Source: Gymnorhina tibicen
Lineage: Eukaryota > Chordata > Aves > Passeriformes > Artamidae
Reading direction: 5' to 3'
Length of the DNA stretch: 64,000 nt
Assembly (NCBI GenBank): GCA_013399875.1
Contig: VXAZ01009376.1
Location: 62,001 to 126,000 of the forward strand
The notes under the pieces are model-generated. The model had not been told where the DNA came from. It saw only the letters and a list, made by a program, of their open reading frames with translations, and did not search any database. The first letter of the stretch is position 1. Each line of letters starts with the position of its first letter. Shown piece after piece: positions 25,325 to 36,795 of the stretch. A program made the translations under genes and the position numbers.

Positions 25325-26001
25325 TGTGACGGTTTAGGCCAAATTCAGGGAAACGTCCAAAAGGAACGTCTCCTCAAAGGAAGGCAGGTTACAAACCACC
25401 CTTTCCCCCACTTGGGTTTGGGAAAAACAAATTTTCCTCAGAGGAAAGTGAAGGAGAAAATAAAACTATTTATTTAACAAACACACAGGAAAACAATACT
25501 AATAATGCTAACTAATAAAATATCTCGCTCTGGAGAGAAAACCTGAAAGATTTTAGAGTCCTTCTGTGGGTGCGGTCTCTCTCCTCCTCCTCGGAGCTGG
25601 GTCGGTGGGGGGGGGCCCCCCCCTTCCAGGCCGGTGGAAGGTCCCCCAGTGGGGTTCTGATGTTCTGGTGTTCCGAACAAGTCCAGAAGAGAAGAAGGGA
25701 AAAAAAACGAAGTCCCAAGAGAAAAAAAAACCTCAACTCTCCGTCCCTCTCCGAAGAAACAGAGCTGAAGAAAACTGACCGAAAAGCCAGAAGAAGTGCT
25801 TCCTCTGCCCGCCGCAGAAGTAGCTAATCTCTGTGTCCTTGAAGCACAAACTGTTTTGAAAAGTTCGCTCAGTTTTTTTTTTCCTCTGTCTCTTGCATCC
25901 AGTTTTAAAGGCATAGAAAGGCTCAGGAATCATGTCTAGGCATAGAGCAATGGTAGGGGATACAACAGCACAGTCACCCCAAGACACAGACCCATGTCAC
26001 A
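25325..26001 (-). mobile_element. Probable solo LTR, third ERV family
   Basis: On the minus strand the element starts TGTGACATGGGTC and ends CTAAACCGTCACA, giving 6-bp inverted termini (TGTGAC/GTCACA). It has a TATA-like CCTTTAAAACTGG near 25,900 and an AATAAA at 25,469-25,474, in the right order for U3, R and U5. A G9C8 block at 25,607-25,623 lies inside. The flanks GCAGAC and GAAGAG agree at only 4 of 6 positions, so the ends are less certain than for the family A copies. No internal retroviral sequence is attached. Confidence 0.7.
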
Positions 26002-29000
26002 GAAGAGCAGGCGCATAGCTACCTGATGCTTCGCTTTCTCAACCGAAACAGTGATGTGAGTCACAAGAAATTTTTCCACAGGGACCATTTTTTTGCCCAT
26101 TAATAGCAAACACTGCTGAATGGTTTTTTTCCCCCTTGTACAAGAGTCTGTGATGAGCATCTGCACCACGGGATCCACGAGAGCTGGTTGTTTTGGAGGG
26201 GAACAGGGTGGGGAGGGTGCTGCAAGGAGGAGAGATGGTGATTTTGCACAAAGGCAGTTTTGGAAGCAAGGCCTGAGCATGGCACAGAGGGAACATCCCT
26301 GGAGCTGCTCTTTCAGACCAAGATGGAGTCAAGAGAGTGCAAACTGTGGACATAACAGCCAGCAGAATGCCAGGTCCTCCAGTGAAGGGCTCTGCAGAGG
26401 GTGTTTTGCAGACACTCCATCTCCTCCAAGACACCTTTTTCCAGAGGAAGGAGATGTGGAGTTGTGCCCAGCCCTGCACTGGTCATCCTGGGAGGTTCCC
26501 AGCCTGTGCACCTAGGGATGCTGAGCATTGCTCCCACGTGGGCTGCGAGAAGTTGAATAAGGTATCAAGAAAAATCCTTTCTTCTTTTTATTTTTTTTGC
26601 TTTGTCCCTCTCTTAATTCTTCACCCATCCTGCCCTGGATGTGTCTGAAGGCCATGGGTGCTCCCAACCTGCCTGCTGGATTTCCAGGGGAAGGCACGGT
26701 ATGGGCAGCCTTGCCACACATCAAAGGGACAGTGGTGCTCCCTCCATCCCCATCCCATTTGGGGCACACTCCCGGTCCGTGGTGTGGGACCACCCACACC
26801 GCCCCGCACATCAATCAGCCCTGGCTGAAACTTGCCACTGGCCACCTCCCTGACCCCACTATCTCTCTCCCGTTCCCTTGGGATTCAAGTGCAAATACCT
26901 TGGGCCATAGGCTGTACAGCCCCTAGCACCGGCCTCAGCCCTCGATGTCTCCCTAGGCTGATGCGGGATCTTCCTCCAGCTGCAAGACCACCGTGTCCTG
27001 GCTGATTTACAGCAGGAAACATCGACCTGCAGGGTAACCAATGGCTGGGGTTTTTTTTCATCCTTTCCTTCTTTCTTCCCTCCTGATCAGCTGTTGCAAC
27101 AAAATGACTTTCACTTTTTTTCCCCTCCTTTCTCCCCAGTCTATGCCCAAACTGCCATATCAATTAAAAATATGATCTGTGAGAGGAAAAGGCAAATAAG
27201 TGAGCACATCAAAGCTAGCAGCTTGGGGCCATTGGGTTGGGATAAGAAGTAAGGCTAGGCCTTGGGCCGATTATCTTGGTGATATCTAATGCCTCTGCTT
27301 CAGAATGTGAGAATGGAGCCTTTTTTTTCCTCAGCTGAGCTTACTGGCCCTGATGGTGTTTGGGAGCACAAAGTCCGCCATCCACCCCAGCTCTCAAGAC
27401 AGACTGTTGACATTTTGCTCTCAAATATCATTCCTGAAAATCTGGAATTTTATGCTGAACAAATAACATGATCTTTTCCTTCATCTGGTAAGGATAAAAA
27501 CAATTGCTGGCACTCTGAACCAATCACTTTCTTTTCCTCCCTCCTCCCTCCCGCTTTCCTTGCAAGCACTGGACTCACTACCCGCAAGTCACAACTTGCA
27601 TATTTTCATTTGAAAACTTTAAACCATGGGGGTGAGGGGCAAGAATGGAGGGGAATGAAAAAAGAAGATTGAAAAAGGGTTTTAAAGCAGCAATGATACA
27701 ACCATGAATATCTGGCAGCCAGTGTGCTGCCCCAGCCCTGCTGGACAAGGAGGATGGAGGTGAAGGCAAGGGGTGTGCATCACTGCTGTGGTATGGGTGG
27801 TGCTTAATCCATTTAGGGGCTGGGATGGTGAAGAAGGTTGTACCCTCTGGGACCCACATTGTACCTTCTCATGGGCATCGAACCTGGGAGGGGGACAGGA
27901 GCTGTGATCACTTTGGTCCAAGGCAAAGTCTCGTGAGTCCTCTCAAGCAGCAGGACTTGAGCCAACACTCATCCTGAATCCTGTTCTCCCAGCTTGCTCC
28001 TTCATGGGTTTTGCTTCCAGCAGTGCACTGTTGGGAAGAGGAGCCACATCAGCCTGTCCAGCCAGGTGATCCGGAGGGTGAGCAGTGTGTGCTGCCAGTA
28101 CCTTATGCCTGCAGCAGTGGGTGTTTTAACCAGGTTTTGTTTACTTCCACCTGTGTGAGCATACACATTTTCCACTGTGTTTACAAATTCTTTTGAAATA
28201 GCAGAATTAAAAGAGTGCCTGAGGGTAAAAGAAAATGTTTAATCATTTTTTTTTAAATATCATTAATATATCATTATTTTACTGATACTGAAGCCAGGTC
28301 ATGTCCCGCTCAGAGCTGGTGCTCCGTCTGCTCTCCTTTGACCTGTTTTGCCTTCTGTGTCCCAGGTATTAAAGGGGTTGGCCACTTCTGCTCCCCTCTG
28401 TTAACAAAAACCTCAAAGGCAGTGATGCGCATCCCTGCTGGAACGAGGCAGATGTCTACAAACCAAGCGCTTGCTGGACTGGTGCCCAGGTGGAAGTGCT
28501 TTGAGGGGAATGAAAGGCCTCATATGAAATTCTGGTTGCAGTAATAAGGACCTCTGGAGCTCCCCCTGGTAAGCTCACACTGATCTTCCCAAGTTCTCAA
28601 AAACCAGCTCTGGCCTCTCTGCTGACCATCACAGTGCAGCTCCATCCCTGGACAAGCACAGCTTGGCCTGGAGCATGGAAACCAGCACTGGTGGCGGAAA
28701 CCAGCTGCCTGCTCACAGGTAGCAACTGCCATGAGGGGTGATGCCCAGCATCAGAGGGGACTGGGACGGCCTTGCTGAGAACTGTGGGGCAACTGGCTCC
28801 CTCTTCTCCTGGCTCTGCTCCACAGTGTTTTAGCTGGCATGAGGGATATGTTCAGGTGATATGTAGCTATTACTCATTTTTAAGTAGTGCCAACTGGCTG
28901 GGTTATCTGCTGCTCTGAACATGCCTCTCCCTCTCTCTCTCCTTTCCATGTTGGGGAGTAATTCCTGCTGCTCTGGATAGTGCTTGGAATTGTTCCCTCT

Positions 29001-29185
29001 GCTCCAGGTCTACAGGGGCCAAGGCCACAGAGCTGGTGGGGCCACCAACAGCAACAGGGGGCCATCTCCAGCCACGCTGTGCTGTGCCAATCATATGTGT
29101 CAAGAGCTTTGGGCTCTGCCAATAGCAGGGTATGTTTTCTTCAAGTACAGGAGATAGGAGGAAAAAGATAGTCAGCTTGAATTGT

Positions 29186-29311
29186 GGCCAGGGAGGTTTA
29201 GGTTAGCCATTAAGAAATGCTTTTGTGCAACGAAATACCAAATCAGTAGCTGGGACAGACTGTGCAGCCTTCATTGAGGAGAGATTTTGAGAACAGACAG
29301 GGAGAGGACAG
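29186..29311 (+). mobile_element. Possible decayed CR1 fragment
   Basis: The segment resembles the older CR1 3' region in order and wording: a GGGAGGTTTAGGTTAG block, then TGTGCAGCCTTCAT, then GATTTTGAGAACAGACAGGG. There are many substitutions and no preserved 3' tail. The call is by eye only. Confidence 0.4.
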
Positions 29312-32300
29312 CTTGAGGTCAGTTTTGCTGGGCCAGGGAGGAAGGCATCAGGTGTCTGATACTTTTGCCAGTCCTAATCTCTGCAGTTCCAGGGTTTTGT
29401 GACCCCTCCAGATGGGTGATGAGCTTATCTGTGGTCCAGTAGGCCGCACATTCTGGAGTGCGTGGGTTGGCCATGCCACTGCTCACAGCACCCACAAACT
29501 GCGCTCTGCCCCTGCCCTGCCAGCGCCCACCCTGTCCCAGGCTGGCACCAGCATTGAACCAACTCTTAAGAGTGGATTAAAAGCAAAATAAATCAGCCCA
29601 GGCAGTGATACCTGCTGCAAATATAGCTCAGGATGTCCAAGGGAGGGCTGAGCAGGGGATTGCCGCTTGGAAGGGATGAAAATGCAAGAATGAGTTGTGG
29701 GCTTGTTTCCTCTGTCATCCTTGAATTGTGCTACTCATCTTCTCCTCTGCCCAGCAACCACTGCTCCCTCTCAACCTCTCTGCCTCAAAGCAGTCCCCAT
29801 TCCAGCCCCACTCCCACTTCCCACTTCTTCGTAGGAAGATTACGAAAAGATGTGGAGAATTAAATATCATGGCTGTCATTACACTGAGAAAGTCCTGGGT
29901 GAAGCAGACGCAGGGTCCCATCTCACCTCCCACCCTCCTCAGTGACAGCCATATTTAAGGCCACCTGGGGCAGGGAGGATGGGGACATGTCCCCAGGAAT
30001 GCTGTGCTGTGGAAGACATGCAGGTGCATCAGCATGGATCTGGGATGCCAGCCCAGCAACCAGCATTGATCTGTGTGATGCCACTGGGGAAACACAGCCT
30101 GGGGACCCTCTTTGCACCCTCAGATGGGGGATTGAGGAGGAGGGGAGGCCATGGCCAGTTCTGGAGCAATGGTGACTGACATTCACTTCCCAGGAATCTG
30201 TTGGGGAATATTTTTATCCTCTGGGTGTGAGTGTGCTACATGTCAGAGCCATCTGCCACACAGTCACTTTTGGGAGAGCTAGGAAGTGCAAGCATGAAAA
30301 TCTGTGAAAGTGAGTGCATTCCCGTGCCCTTCAAAGATGTGTGTCACCAGGTCTTCTCCCTGTGGTGCCTGGGGACAGAGCTGGGATGACTTCTTGTCCT
30401 TCTGGGAAAAGAGACAAACTCTTGCATTCCCTAAAATGGAGATGGTCTTGAGCTCTGCAGAGCAAGCCCAGTGCACTGCAAGCTGGTTCAGACATGACAC
30501 TCTGGCAGCAGCCTCACTGCATGGCCAGCCTGATCCCCCCTGAACTTTCAGAATCTTTCCATCTTGCTTCAGTGTGCACAGCCCCTTGCACCCAGCTGGC
30601 ATCAGCCCATCTGCAGAAGGCAACAAGGAACTAACCGTCCCCTTGCCCCAGAGTGGAGCAGTTACTGCAGGAGGTTCCTGTTCTTCTGTATAGGGTGAAG
30701 TAGCCTTTGGATAAAAATAAGTGATAAAAATAAATAGAGACATCAGCCCATGCCAAAACACTGGATCTGCTCGCCCTAAAATATCAGGCTGTTGACATTC
30801 AGAAACCAGATTCAGACCATCATTTTGCAACTAGCAGGATCCCCCATCCTCATGACAGATGCCCTGGATTAAGCACCCCTGAATTTGTGGTATCTGGGGT
30901 TTTATCAAAGGAGACTGTTTCCACTTGAGCATCCCTCATTCCAGCCCAGCTCCTCTGCCACAGGAACACGCCTGGTTCAGGTTTACAAATGAGCCATCTC
31001 CTGCTGATGAGCTGGAGCTGGGAAGACATGTTTGTCCAGTTCCCTTTCAACACTTTCTAACCTCCTTGTGGCCCAGACTTTCCTACCAGACTGTAGGATT
31101 TAATCATCCTTAATGATAGCCAGGCCAAGGATAGCATTCAGCCAGGTTTTCCTAAACAGCTACATCTGAAATCTTTATCCAAGTACAACCTCCCCGTAAA
31201 TTCCCTGACAAATGACTGGAAACACTGCAGGGTTGTGGCTGACCTATGGCCAGGACCAGAATTAAACCAGACCAAAAGCTTAAGCCCTCATAGAACTCCA
31301 GAGGGATTTTTGGATGTAGTTGGTGCCACAGCTGGGCTTGGTGTTCCTCTCTGCTGCCAAGATCTGCCCATGCTAGAGGGCTGCTCCACTCCTGCCAACT
31401 TGACGTTACAATTGATCTCAGGAATCCTGTGCAGCAGGCAATTATTTGTATCAATTTTTAGTGTAAGCCAGTACATTGCTTATGTGTTGATACCAGTAAG
31501 ATTTATTGTGATTTAACTACACCCCCATGGAGAGTTTGTGCTGATTCCTTTAGAGTGGATTCAAAGTGGTTGTAATTAAACAAACATAATTTGCTGTGTG
31601 GATGAAGGCTTGGGCAGCAGCAGTGTGGCTGGAGGTCTGAGCTGGACAGGAGAGGCAGCACATGGGAGGAAGGTGAAAAGAAACTGGAGAAACATGTCTT
31701 CTCTGGCCTCTCCTTCCCTGCCCTTCCTGCTCGCTGAAAAGCTGGCAGGCTGCAACTTTTCCACTGAACAAGATGACAGAAATTTGAAATGCCAAGTCGT
31801 GCAAGGTCCATGGCATACGCTGGAAGAGGCTCTGTGCAGATGCGAAGTGGGTGATGTCACCTTGTTTCTGTCTTCTGCGCAGGTGCCAGCGATGGCTGTG
31901 CCAGCAGTTCCTCGCTGCAGCTGGCTGTGCCCAGCCTGGGGTGCCCACACTTGTGACAGGGACATGTTGGGATCCCCCCAAATAAGAGAGGAGACTCACA
32001 GCTGAGTGAGCAGGTAAAGACAAAACAGCTTTGAAAGCCTTGCAGGCAGCACTCTCTGCCAGGTAGGTGAGATGGGGACATAAGCCCCAGGATCGAGGAG
32101 CATCCTGTGTCACCACAGCAGGCCTTGAGATAGGGCTGGAAGAGACACACAGAGTCTGGGGGCAGAAATACTAATGGAGAGAAAAGACATGCGAAGTCAG
32201 AAGTTTTCAGTCTTTTTAAAACTAAATCATGAGGTTTTGCCTCTGCTTTTCTCCATCTTTTTCTCCTGGGAAAGGGAGAAAAGTGGTGAAGGGAAATCGC

Positions 32301-34320
32301 TCAAGCGATTTTGGGTGAGGGGGCTGGGGAGGGTCTGCCAGATGTGCAAAAATGCTGGAGAAAGCAAAAAACTCAGAGAAAAAATTCTCTTTTGAGAGAG
32401 GCTACTTTTCCATTCCTTAAAAAAGAAAAAAAGAAGAGTTTTTAATGAAAATTTTCAGGCAGTTCCATTGTTTTGCTTCAGCCTTTGATTTAACTACTTG
32501 AGCAAGTATTTGACAAAACCCTCCGTGTTTTTCAGGAGGTTTCTTAAATCCCACTGAGGTATGGGATTATGAGAAACAACAAATGGCAAGCTGTCTCTAA
32601 CCCCACAGACTTTCTCACTCTCGTTTTCTCTCTCACACTGGAATAAAAAATGCAGTGCTCCCTGCTGAGTTCTCTTTAAAATTCACATTGTCTCTTCAAA
32701 TAAAGGCTGGGAGGGTGAGGTAGTGCTTTGAAAACCAGAACTCAGTCATACATTGCAGGGCCAGATCCTAGAGGATTATTCTCTCTCAGGACACTTTATA
32801 ACTTCATGAGAACTTCTGGCCTGGCTTGTCTCACCAGCTTAGTGTGAGTAGCCCCAAAAGATGGCAGGGTAACTACACCCCTTTCCATCAGGATGGCTGA
32901 TGGAGACTCTTTAAACTATGATAAAGCAAATTCCATCTTTTTTTTGCCCTCGGGATGGGGGGCCCATTTTCTGTGCAGCCAGGGGATGCTCCCTGCATCC
33001 AGGCAGAGGGAAGCCCTGCTGCAGCACGAGCCTCTCCATTGCGGCTGGCAGGCCGGGCTGTGGTAATGTGGTTTTCCCCTGCTTTGGTGTGATTTGTGAC
33101 TGCAGCAGCCTGTGCTGCCCCAAGGCTGTGGTGAGCTGCCAGCATCGCCACTGGAAAGCACAGAGCTAGATGACCATCAGGAGAAGTGCCTGACGGGACA
33201 GCATGGCTGTGCTTTGCTTTCACAGGGGAAATAAATAGAGGGGCTTTTCCTCCTGACCCACCTGGACTTTTGGTAGCAAAAGCTTGCGAGTAAGAGGGTG
33301 AAGCTGGCAAGTTCCTTTGCTGTTGTTTCAGCCTTTCCTTCCCCATTGTGGCAATAAGAGAAATGAAGCTCATAGAGGAGCATTGTATTGTAAACTGCTG
33401 CACATTTCTTTTTCTTGATTGATACTATCACCAGGCCATTACACTGTCCTGGGACAAATGGATCTGTGCACAGACACAGCACTGAGAACAGACACATGGA
33501 CACTGCAGCAGGACAGAGCTCCCCATGCAGCACCTGCACCCAGGGGACAAGGACATAGAGACCTCACCATGCCATACAGGGAGCAAGGGTTGAGCAGACC
33601 CTTTAAGTGACATTGCAGCCTCATGAAATTATGACGGTGCCTGTCATTCTTGCAGTACTATGTATGTGACTTTTTAGTAAACAGAAGCAAGGAGCAGGTG
33701 TTGTACTCCGGTCGGAGGGTTCAAGGGTTCAGCAGGGCTTGTTTACATCTGTGCATGTGTCTGTGTGCTGGGCTGGGGTATGAAGGAGAGTGACTGGAGC
33801 ACATTGCTGTCAGTGTTCCTGAGGCCTTTGCCCTGCTAAACTCTTGGAAACAGAAGATTGGTGGAAAAATGTCGGTTTTGACAAGTCTTTCATGCACATA
33901 GTTCAGACCTGTCACAGTGATGTCGAAATTCATCAGCGTAGTGAACCTATTAAACCAGGGGCAGAGCTGAACCATATACAGCTCCGGTTCAGGAGGCACA
34001 GCCAAGCCAGCCCTTCAAGCCCTTCCGGGGAATCTCTTTCCCTCGCGGGGCACTTCGGAGCTGTCGTGGGTGGGAGCGTGGGTGCCAGGTGGGAGCTCAG
34101 GCCGAGCGATGCCCAACCCCGGCCCCGGGCGGGGAGAGCTCGGAGTGCACGTGCCGGAGGCAGAGCCGGGACTCTCCGCGGGAAGGAGCGCCCGCGCGGG
34201 GCCGGCCGCGCGGGCTACGCTGGGCTCCGCTCCGCCTCGCTGGGCGGGCGGATCCCAGCTCCTGATTTTCCCGGGGGCTGCAGAGGCTTGTCCCGGCCCT
34301 GCGCGATCCTGCTTGGCTAC

Positions 34321-34515
34321 CGCCCTCCCCGCCTCCCTCCATCTCCACCTCCACCTCCTCCTCTCCTCCTCCTCCTCCTCTCTCTCCTCTTCCCTTCCTC
34401 CTCCTCCCGCTGCTTCTTTTTCTGCTGAATATTTGCTTCTCCTCCTCGTCCTTCATCTGTCCTTCCCCTGCTTCTCCTTCTTCATCCCTTCTTCGCCTCT
34501 TCCTCCTCCTCTTCC
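34321..34515. repeat. Polypyrimidine (CTC)n-rich tract
   Basis: About 195 bases almost wholly C and T on the plus strand, with many CTC/CCT units and a few interruptions. It ends TTCCAG just where the CR1 sequence begins, and so resembles a splice acceptor by chance. Such tracts can form triplex DNA. Confidence 0.85.
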
Positions 34516-34645
34516 AGGCACCCTGGCTGTGCGTATAGACTGGGAAAGGAGAGGCTGGAGAGCAGCTGCGGGAAGGGACCCGGGCGTCCTGATTGATGCC
34601 CAATTTGATCTGAGTCAGCGGTGCCCTGGCAGCCAGGAGGGCCAT
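34516..34645 (+). mobile_element. CR1 LINE fragment ending at the gap
   Basis: About 130 bp of CR1 from the end of the reverse-transcriptase frame. It has the conserved ATAGACTGGGAAAGGAGAGG and GGCTGGAGAGCAG blocks and GCCCTGGCAGCCAGGAGGGC. The translation contains RDPGVLIDAQFDLSQRC, matching the CR1 pattern RDxGVLxDxxxxxSQxC. The CR1 consensus should continue, but the sequence stops at the N run and no CR1 resumes after it. Confidence 0.85.
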
Positions 34646-34804
34646 NNNNNNNNNNNNNNNNNNNNNNNNNNNNNNNNNNNNNNNNNNNNNNNNNNNNNNN
34701 NNNNNNNNNNNNNNNNNNNNNNNNNNNNNNNNNNNNNNNNNNNNNNNNNNNNNNNNNNNNNNNNNNNNNNNNNNNNNNNNNNNNNNNNNNNNNNNNNNNN
34801 NNNN
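34646..34804. other. Assembly gap, 159 N
   Basis: A run of 159 unknown bases lies between a CR1 fragment and very CpG-rich sequence. GC-rich bird first exons are often missing from assemblies in just this setting. The stated length may be an estimate. Confidence 0.99.
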
Positions 34805-35280
34805 CGGCGCGGCTGCCCACCCCCCGTGCCGTGCCGGGCGGGACCGCGCCTGTTGCCCGCCCCGCTCCCGGCTCGGCGGGGCGGCGCTCCTGCCCTTGGG
34901 CCGCCGTTCGCCCCGGCGGGGAGCGAGCGGTCCGTCCCGCCCCGGTGCCCGGCGGCTGCAGGCGGAGGGACTGAGACATGGCTCCCTTTTATTTTATTTT
35001 TTCTTCCTTTCTTTCTTTCTTCTTTCCCTCCACCTTCGTCCCGAGGTACTTGCGCATCCCGGGGACGGGAGTGCTCGCAGCCGGCAGCAGTAGGAAATGG
35101 TAGCTAATGTGCTCACACCCAAAACATTTTATTCTTTTTGTTTCATCCTTCATCTCCCTCCCAGGGCCGCTGCTTTTATTTCCCCTTCTGAATGACCTAC
35201 TGGACCGCATTCTCCGCGGAACAAAGGAAGTGCCTTTTTAGCTGGAATCCTCGGAGACCACCAAGGACTCCAGCTCATGC

Positions 35281-35700
35281 ACTGCAATTTCGCACTACTT
35301 TCAACAATAACAAAAATGCATGACTGAATGGCTCAAAAATGTGGAGTGTTGGAGGCATTCATTTCGGTCTGGGATACTGTCACAACACAGACAGACCCCA
35401 AGTAAATACCTTCAGACAGCTCAGATAGAAGCTGGGGGTAATCTTTACCATTGGTGTGCCCTCCAGATATGCATACATTATCCTTTTCACTGACAAAATT
35501 AAAATCATTTCAGTCGCTTGTGCTTTTATATTGCCAGACTAATGATATGCATTTAGCCTACATCTGTTTGAATAAAATTGCAGGCCCGTTTACTTCTCCA
35601 AGAAATATTTTAATGAGAAACGTCTGACTGGTTGCAGTTAAAATACTCTCTCCCCTTCACTCTGCCTGCTTTGTAAAATGGTCTCTAATAAATAGTCTTG
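35281..35700. promoter_or_regulatory. AT-rich non-repetitive segment beside the CpG island
   Basis: Unique-looking sequence with a homeodomain/POU-like core (CTAATGATATGCATTTAG, about 35,539-35,556) and few low-complexity runs. Its position just downstream of a CpG island suits a conserved intronic enhancer. No conservation data are available to me. Confidence 0.25.
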
Positions 35701-36742
35701 CATTTGAGTCCAGCCCTCATCGGTGTAGGATCAGGACGTGAGCAGACTTCCTCTTAAGTCCAGTATGGGGAAGGTTTGACCTAGTCCTTATTTTATATAT
35801 TGTTGTTTAAGATGACTTGGTGAGCTTTGGAGAATGTCAGGATAGATCATGCTGACCGGGCTTCCATTTGAAGTTCTAAAGCTGTTGTCTGTTTGAGAAA
35901 AGTGATGAGCAAGGTAAGATTATTTGACAAAAGAAGGGTTTTTTGCAATGACATGCTGAAAATATTGGCTGGGTTATGTTGCTGTTTCAGGGGCACAGGG
36001 AGTCTGTGTCTGGCCTTGCTTGGAAAGCCACAGGTCTTGCAAAGTTCCATTTTAAATGTAATCCTGCTATGTGGGGTGTTTCAGAGAGGGTGGTAGAAGC
36101 CTTTAAAGGAGGTGTGCTGTGTACAGCTTTAAAGTGTGGTGTACCTCAAGTGCGACTGAATTTAAAATTAAACCTGGAGTGGGGTGCTACACCTGCTGCG
36201 GTTTCACATGCCCCCTGCGAATTAATGTGGTTTTGGCGTGGGTTGTGTGTAGAGGCTCCAGATCTCCCCTCCTGCCGCTCAGCTGGTATATGCAGATGTA
36301 ACCATCAGTCCACTGCTGGTGTTGAACTTTCTCAGAATGGAGAACTTCACCTTCCATTGCCTCTGTGGGATCAGCCCAGGGCACTGGAGTGCCATGGGCC
36401 AGGTGATAATGCTGAAGGCTGAGGTCTTGCACCAGGGTAAGAGGTCTGTGATGTGTATTGTGTCTCCAGAAATGAGTCACTTGCCAAAGCTTTGATTTCA
36501 GTTGGCGTTTCAGGTGATAAGAGGCGTGTTTTCCATCAGGAGGGTAAGTGGTTTGGAAAGGCCGTTACCTGGGCGCCTGGCTACCGGTGGGAACTAGATA
36601 AATGTGTGTGAGGGAATGAGCCATGTGCTTTTCCAAGTATCCCACTGGGGTGGTGGTGGAAACTGGTGATTTCTGCTTGGTAGCACCTCTCTGTTCACTA
36701 AACTGTGGTGGAGGACAGGTTGGGGAGGGTTCAGTGGGCTGA

Positions 36743-36795
36743 ATGGAATCATGTGTGGACACATGAATGCTGATGGAATGATGTGTGGACACATG
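36743..36795. repeat. Two-copy 30-bp tandem repeat with palindrome
   Basis: ATGGAATCATGTGTGGACACATG and its near copy lie 30 bp apart. Each contains CATGTGT-GG-ACACATG or a close variant, an inverted repeat with short arms. It is a small local duplication. Confidence 0.8.

Larger units (their letters stand above)
13926..34019. other. Intergenic region downstream of GPC3
   Basis: No exon can be supported in these 20 kb. The listed repeats account for about 2.5 kb: solo LTRs at 15,952-16,475, 20,150-20,671, 23,113-23,630 and 25,325-26,001, an LTR scrap at 17,084, a (TAA)n tract at 23,636 and a decayed CR1 at 29,186. The rest looks like unique sequence of moderate GC without glypican or other recognised motifs. 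The longest frames (for example minus 15,868-16,533 and minus 31,550-32,116) are of low complexity, overlap repeats or lack splice context. Confidence 0.6.
34020..35100. promoter_or_regulatory. CpG island, candidate GPC4 promoter
   Basis: Very GC- and CpG-rich sequence (34,030-34,320 and 34,805-34,980, then weaker to 35,090), the densest in the window and typical of a vertebrate housekeeping or developmental promoter. It has several GC-box-like motifs (GGGCGGG, CCCGCCC). It is interrupted by a pyrimidine tract, a CR1 piece and a 159-base gap. Known human gene order places GPC4 next, downstream of GPC3 on the same strand, so this may be its promoter. No frame here encodes a recognisable glypican start, so the gene assignment is inference. 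Confidence 0.5.

Noticed and set aside
33844..34428. 194-codon open frame in the CpG island
   Set aside because: GC-rich sequence and a pyrimidine tract keep it open; the product is Ala/Arg/Pro and then Leu/Ser low complexity, with no domain.
34480..34516. Long pyrimidine tract ending TTCCAG as a splice acceptor
   Set aside because: CAGGCACCCTGG is itself CR1 sequence, so the match is incidental.
34640..34650. An AT just before the gap as the start codon of GPC4 exon 1, with 159 N matching the expected exon length
   Set aside because: The bases before the gap are CR1 sequence (GCCCTGGCAGCCAGGAGGGC is CR1 consensus), so this is not a glypican 5' UTR.
34977..35093. ATG in GAGACATGG after the gap with a hydrophobic start (MAPFYFIFSSFL)
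   Set aside because: The frame ends after about 40 codons in low-complexity pyrimidine sequence and lacks the Cys-containing N-terminal segment of glypicans.
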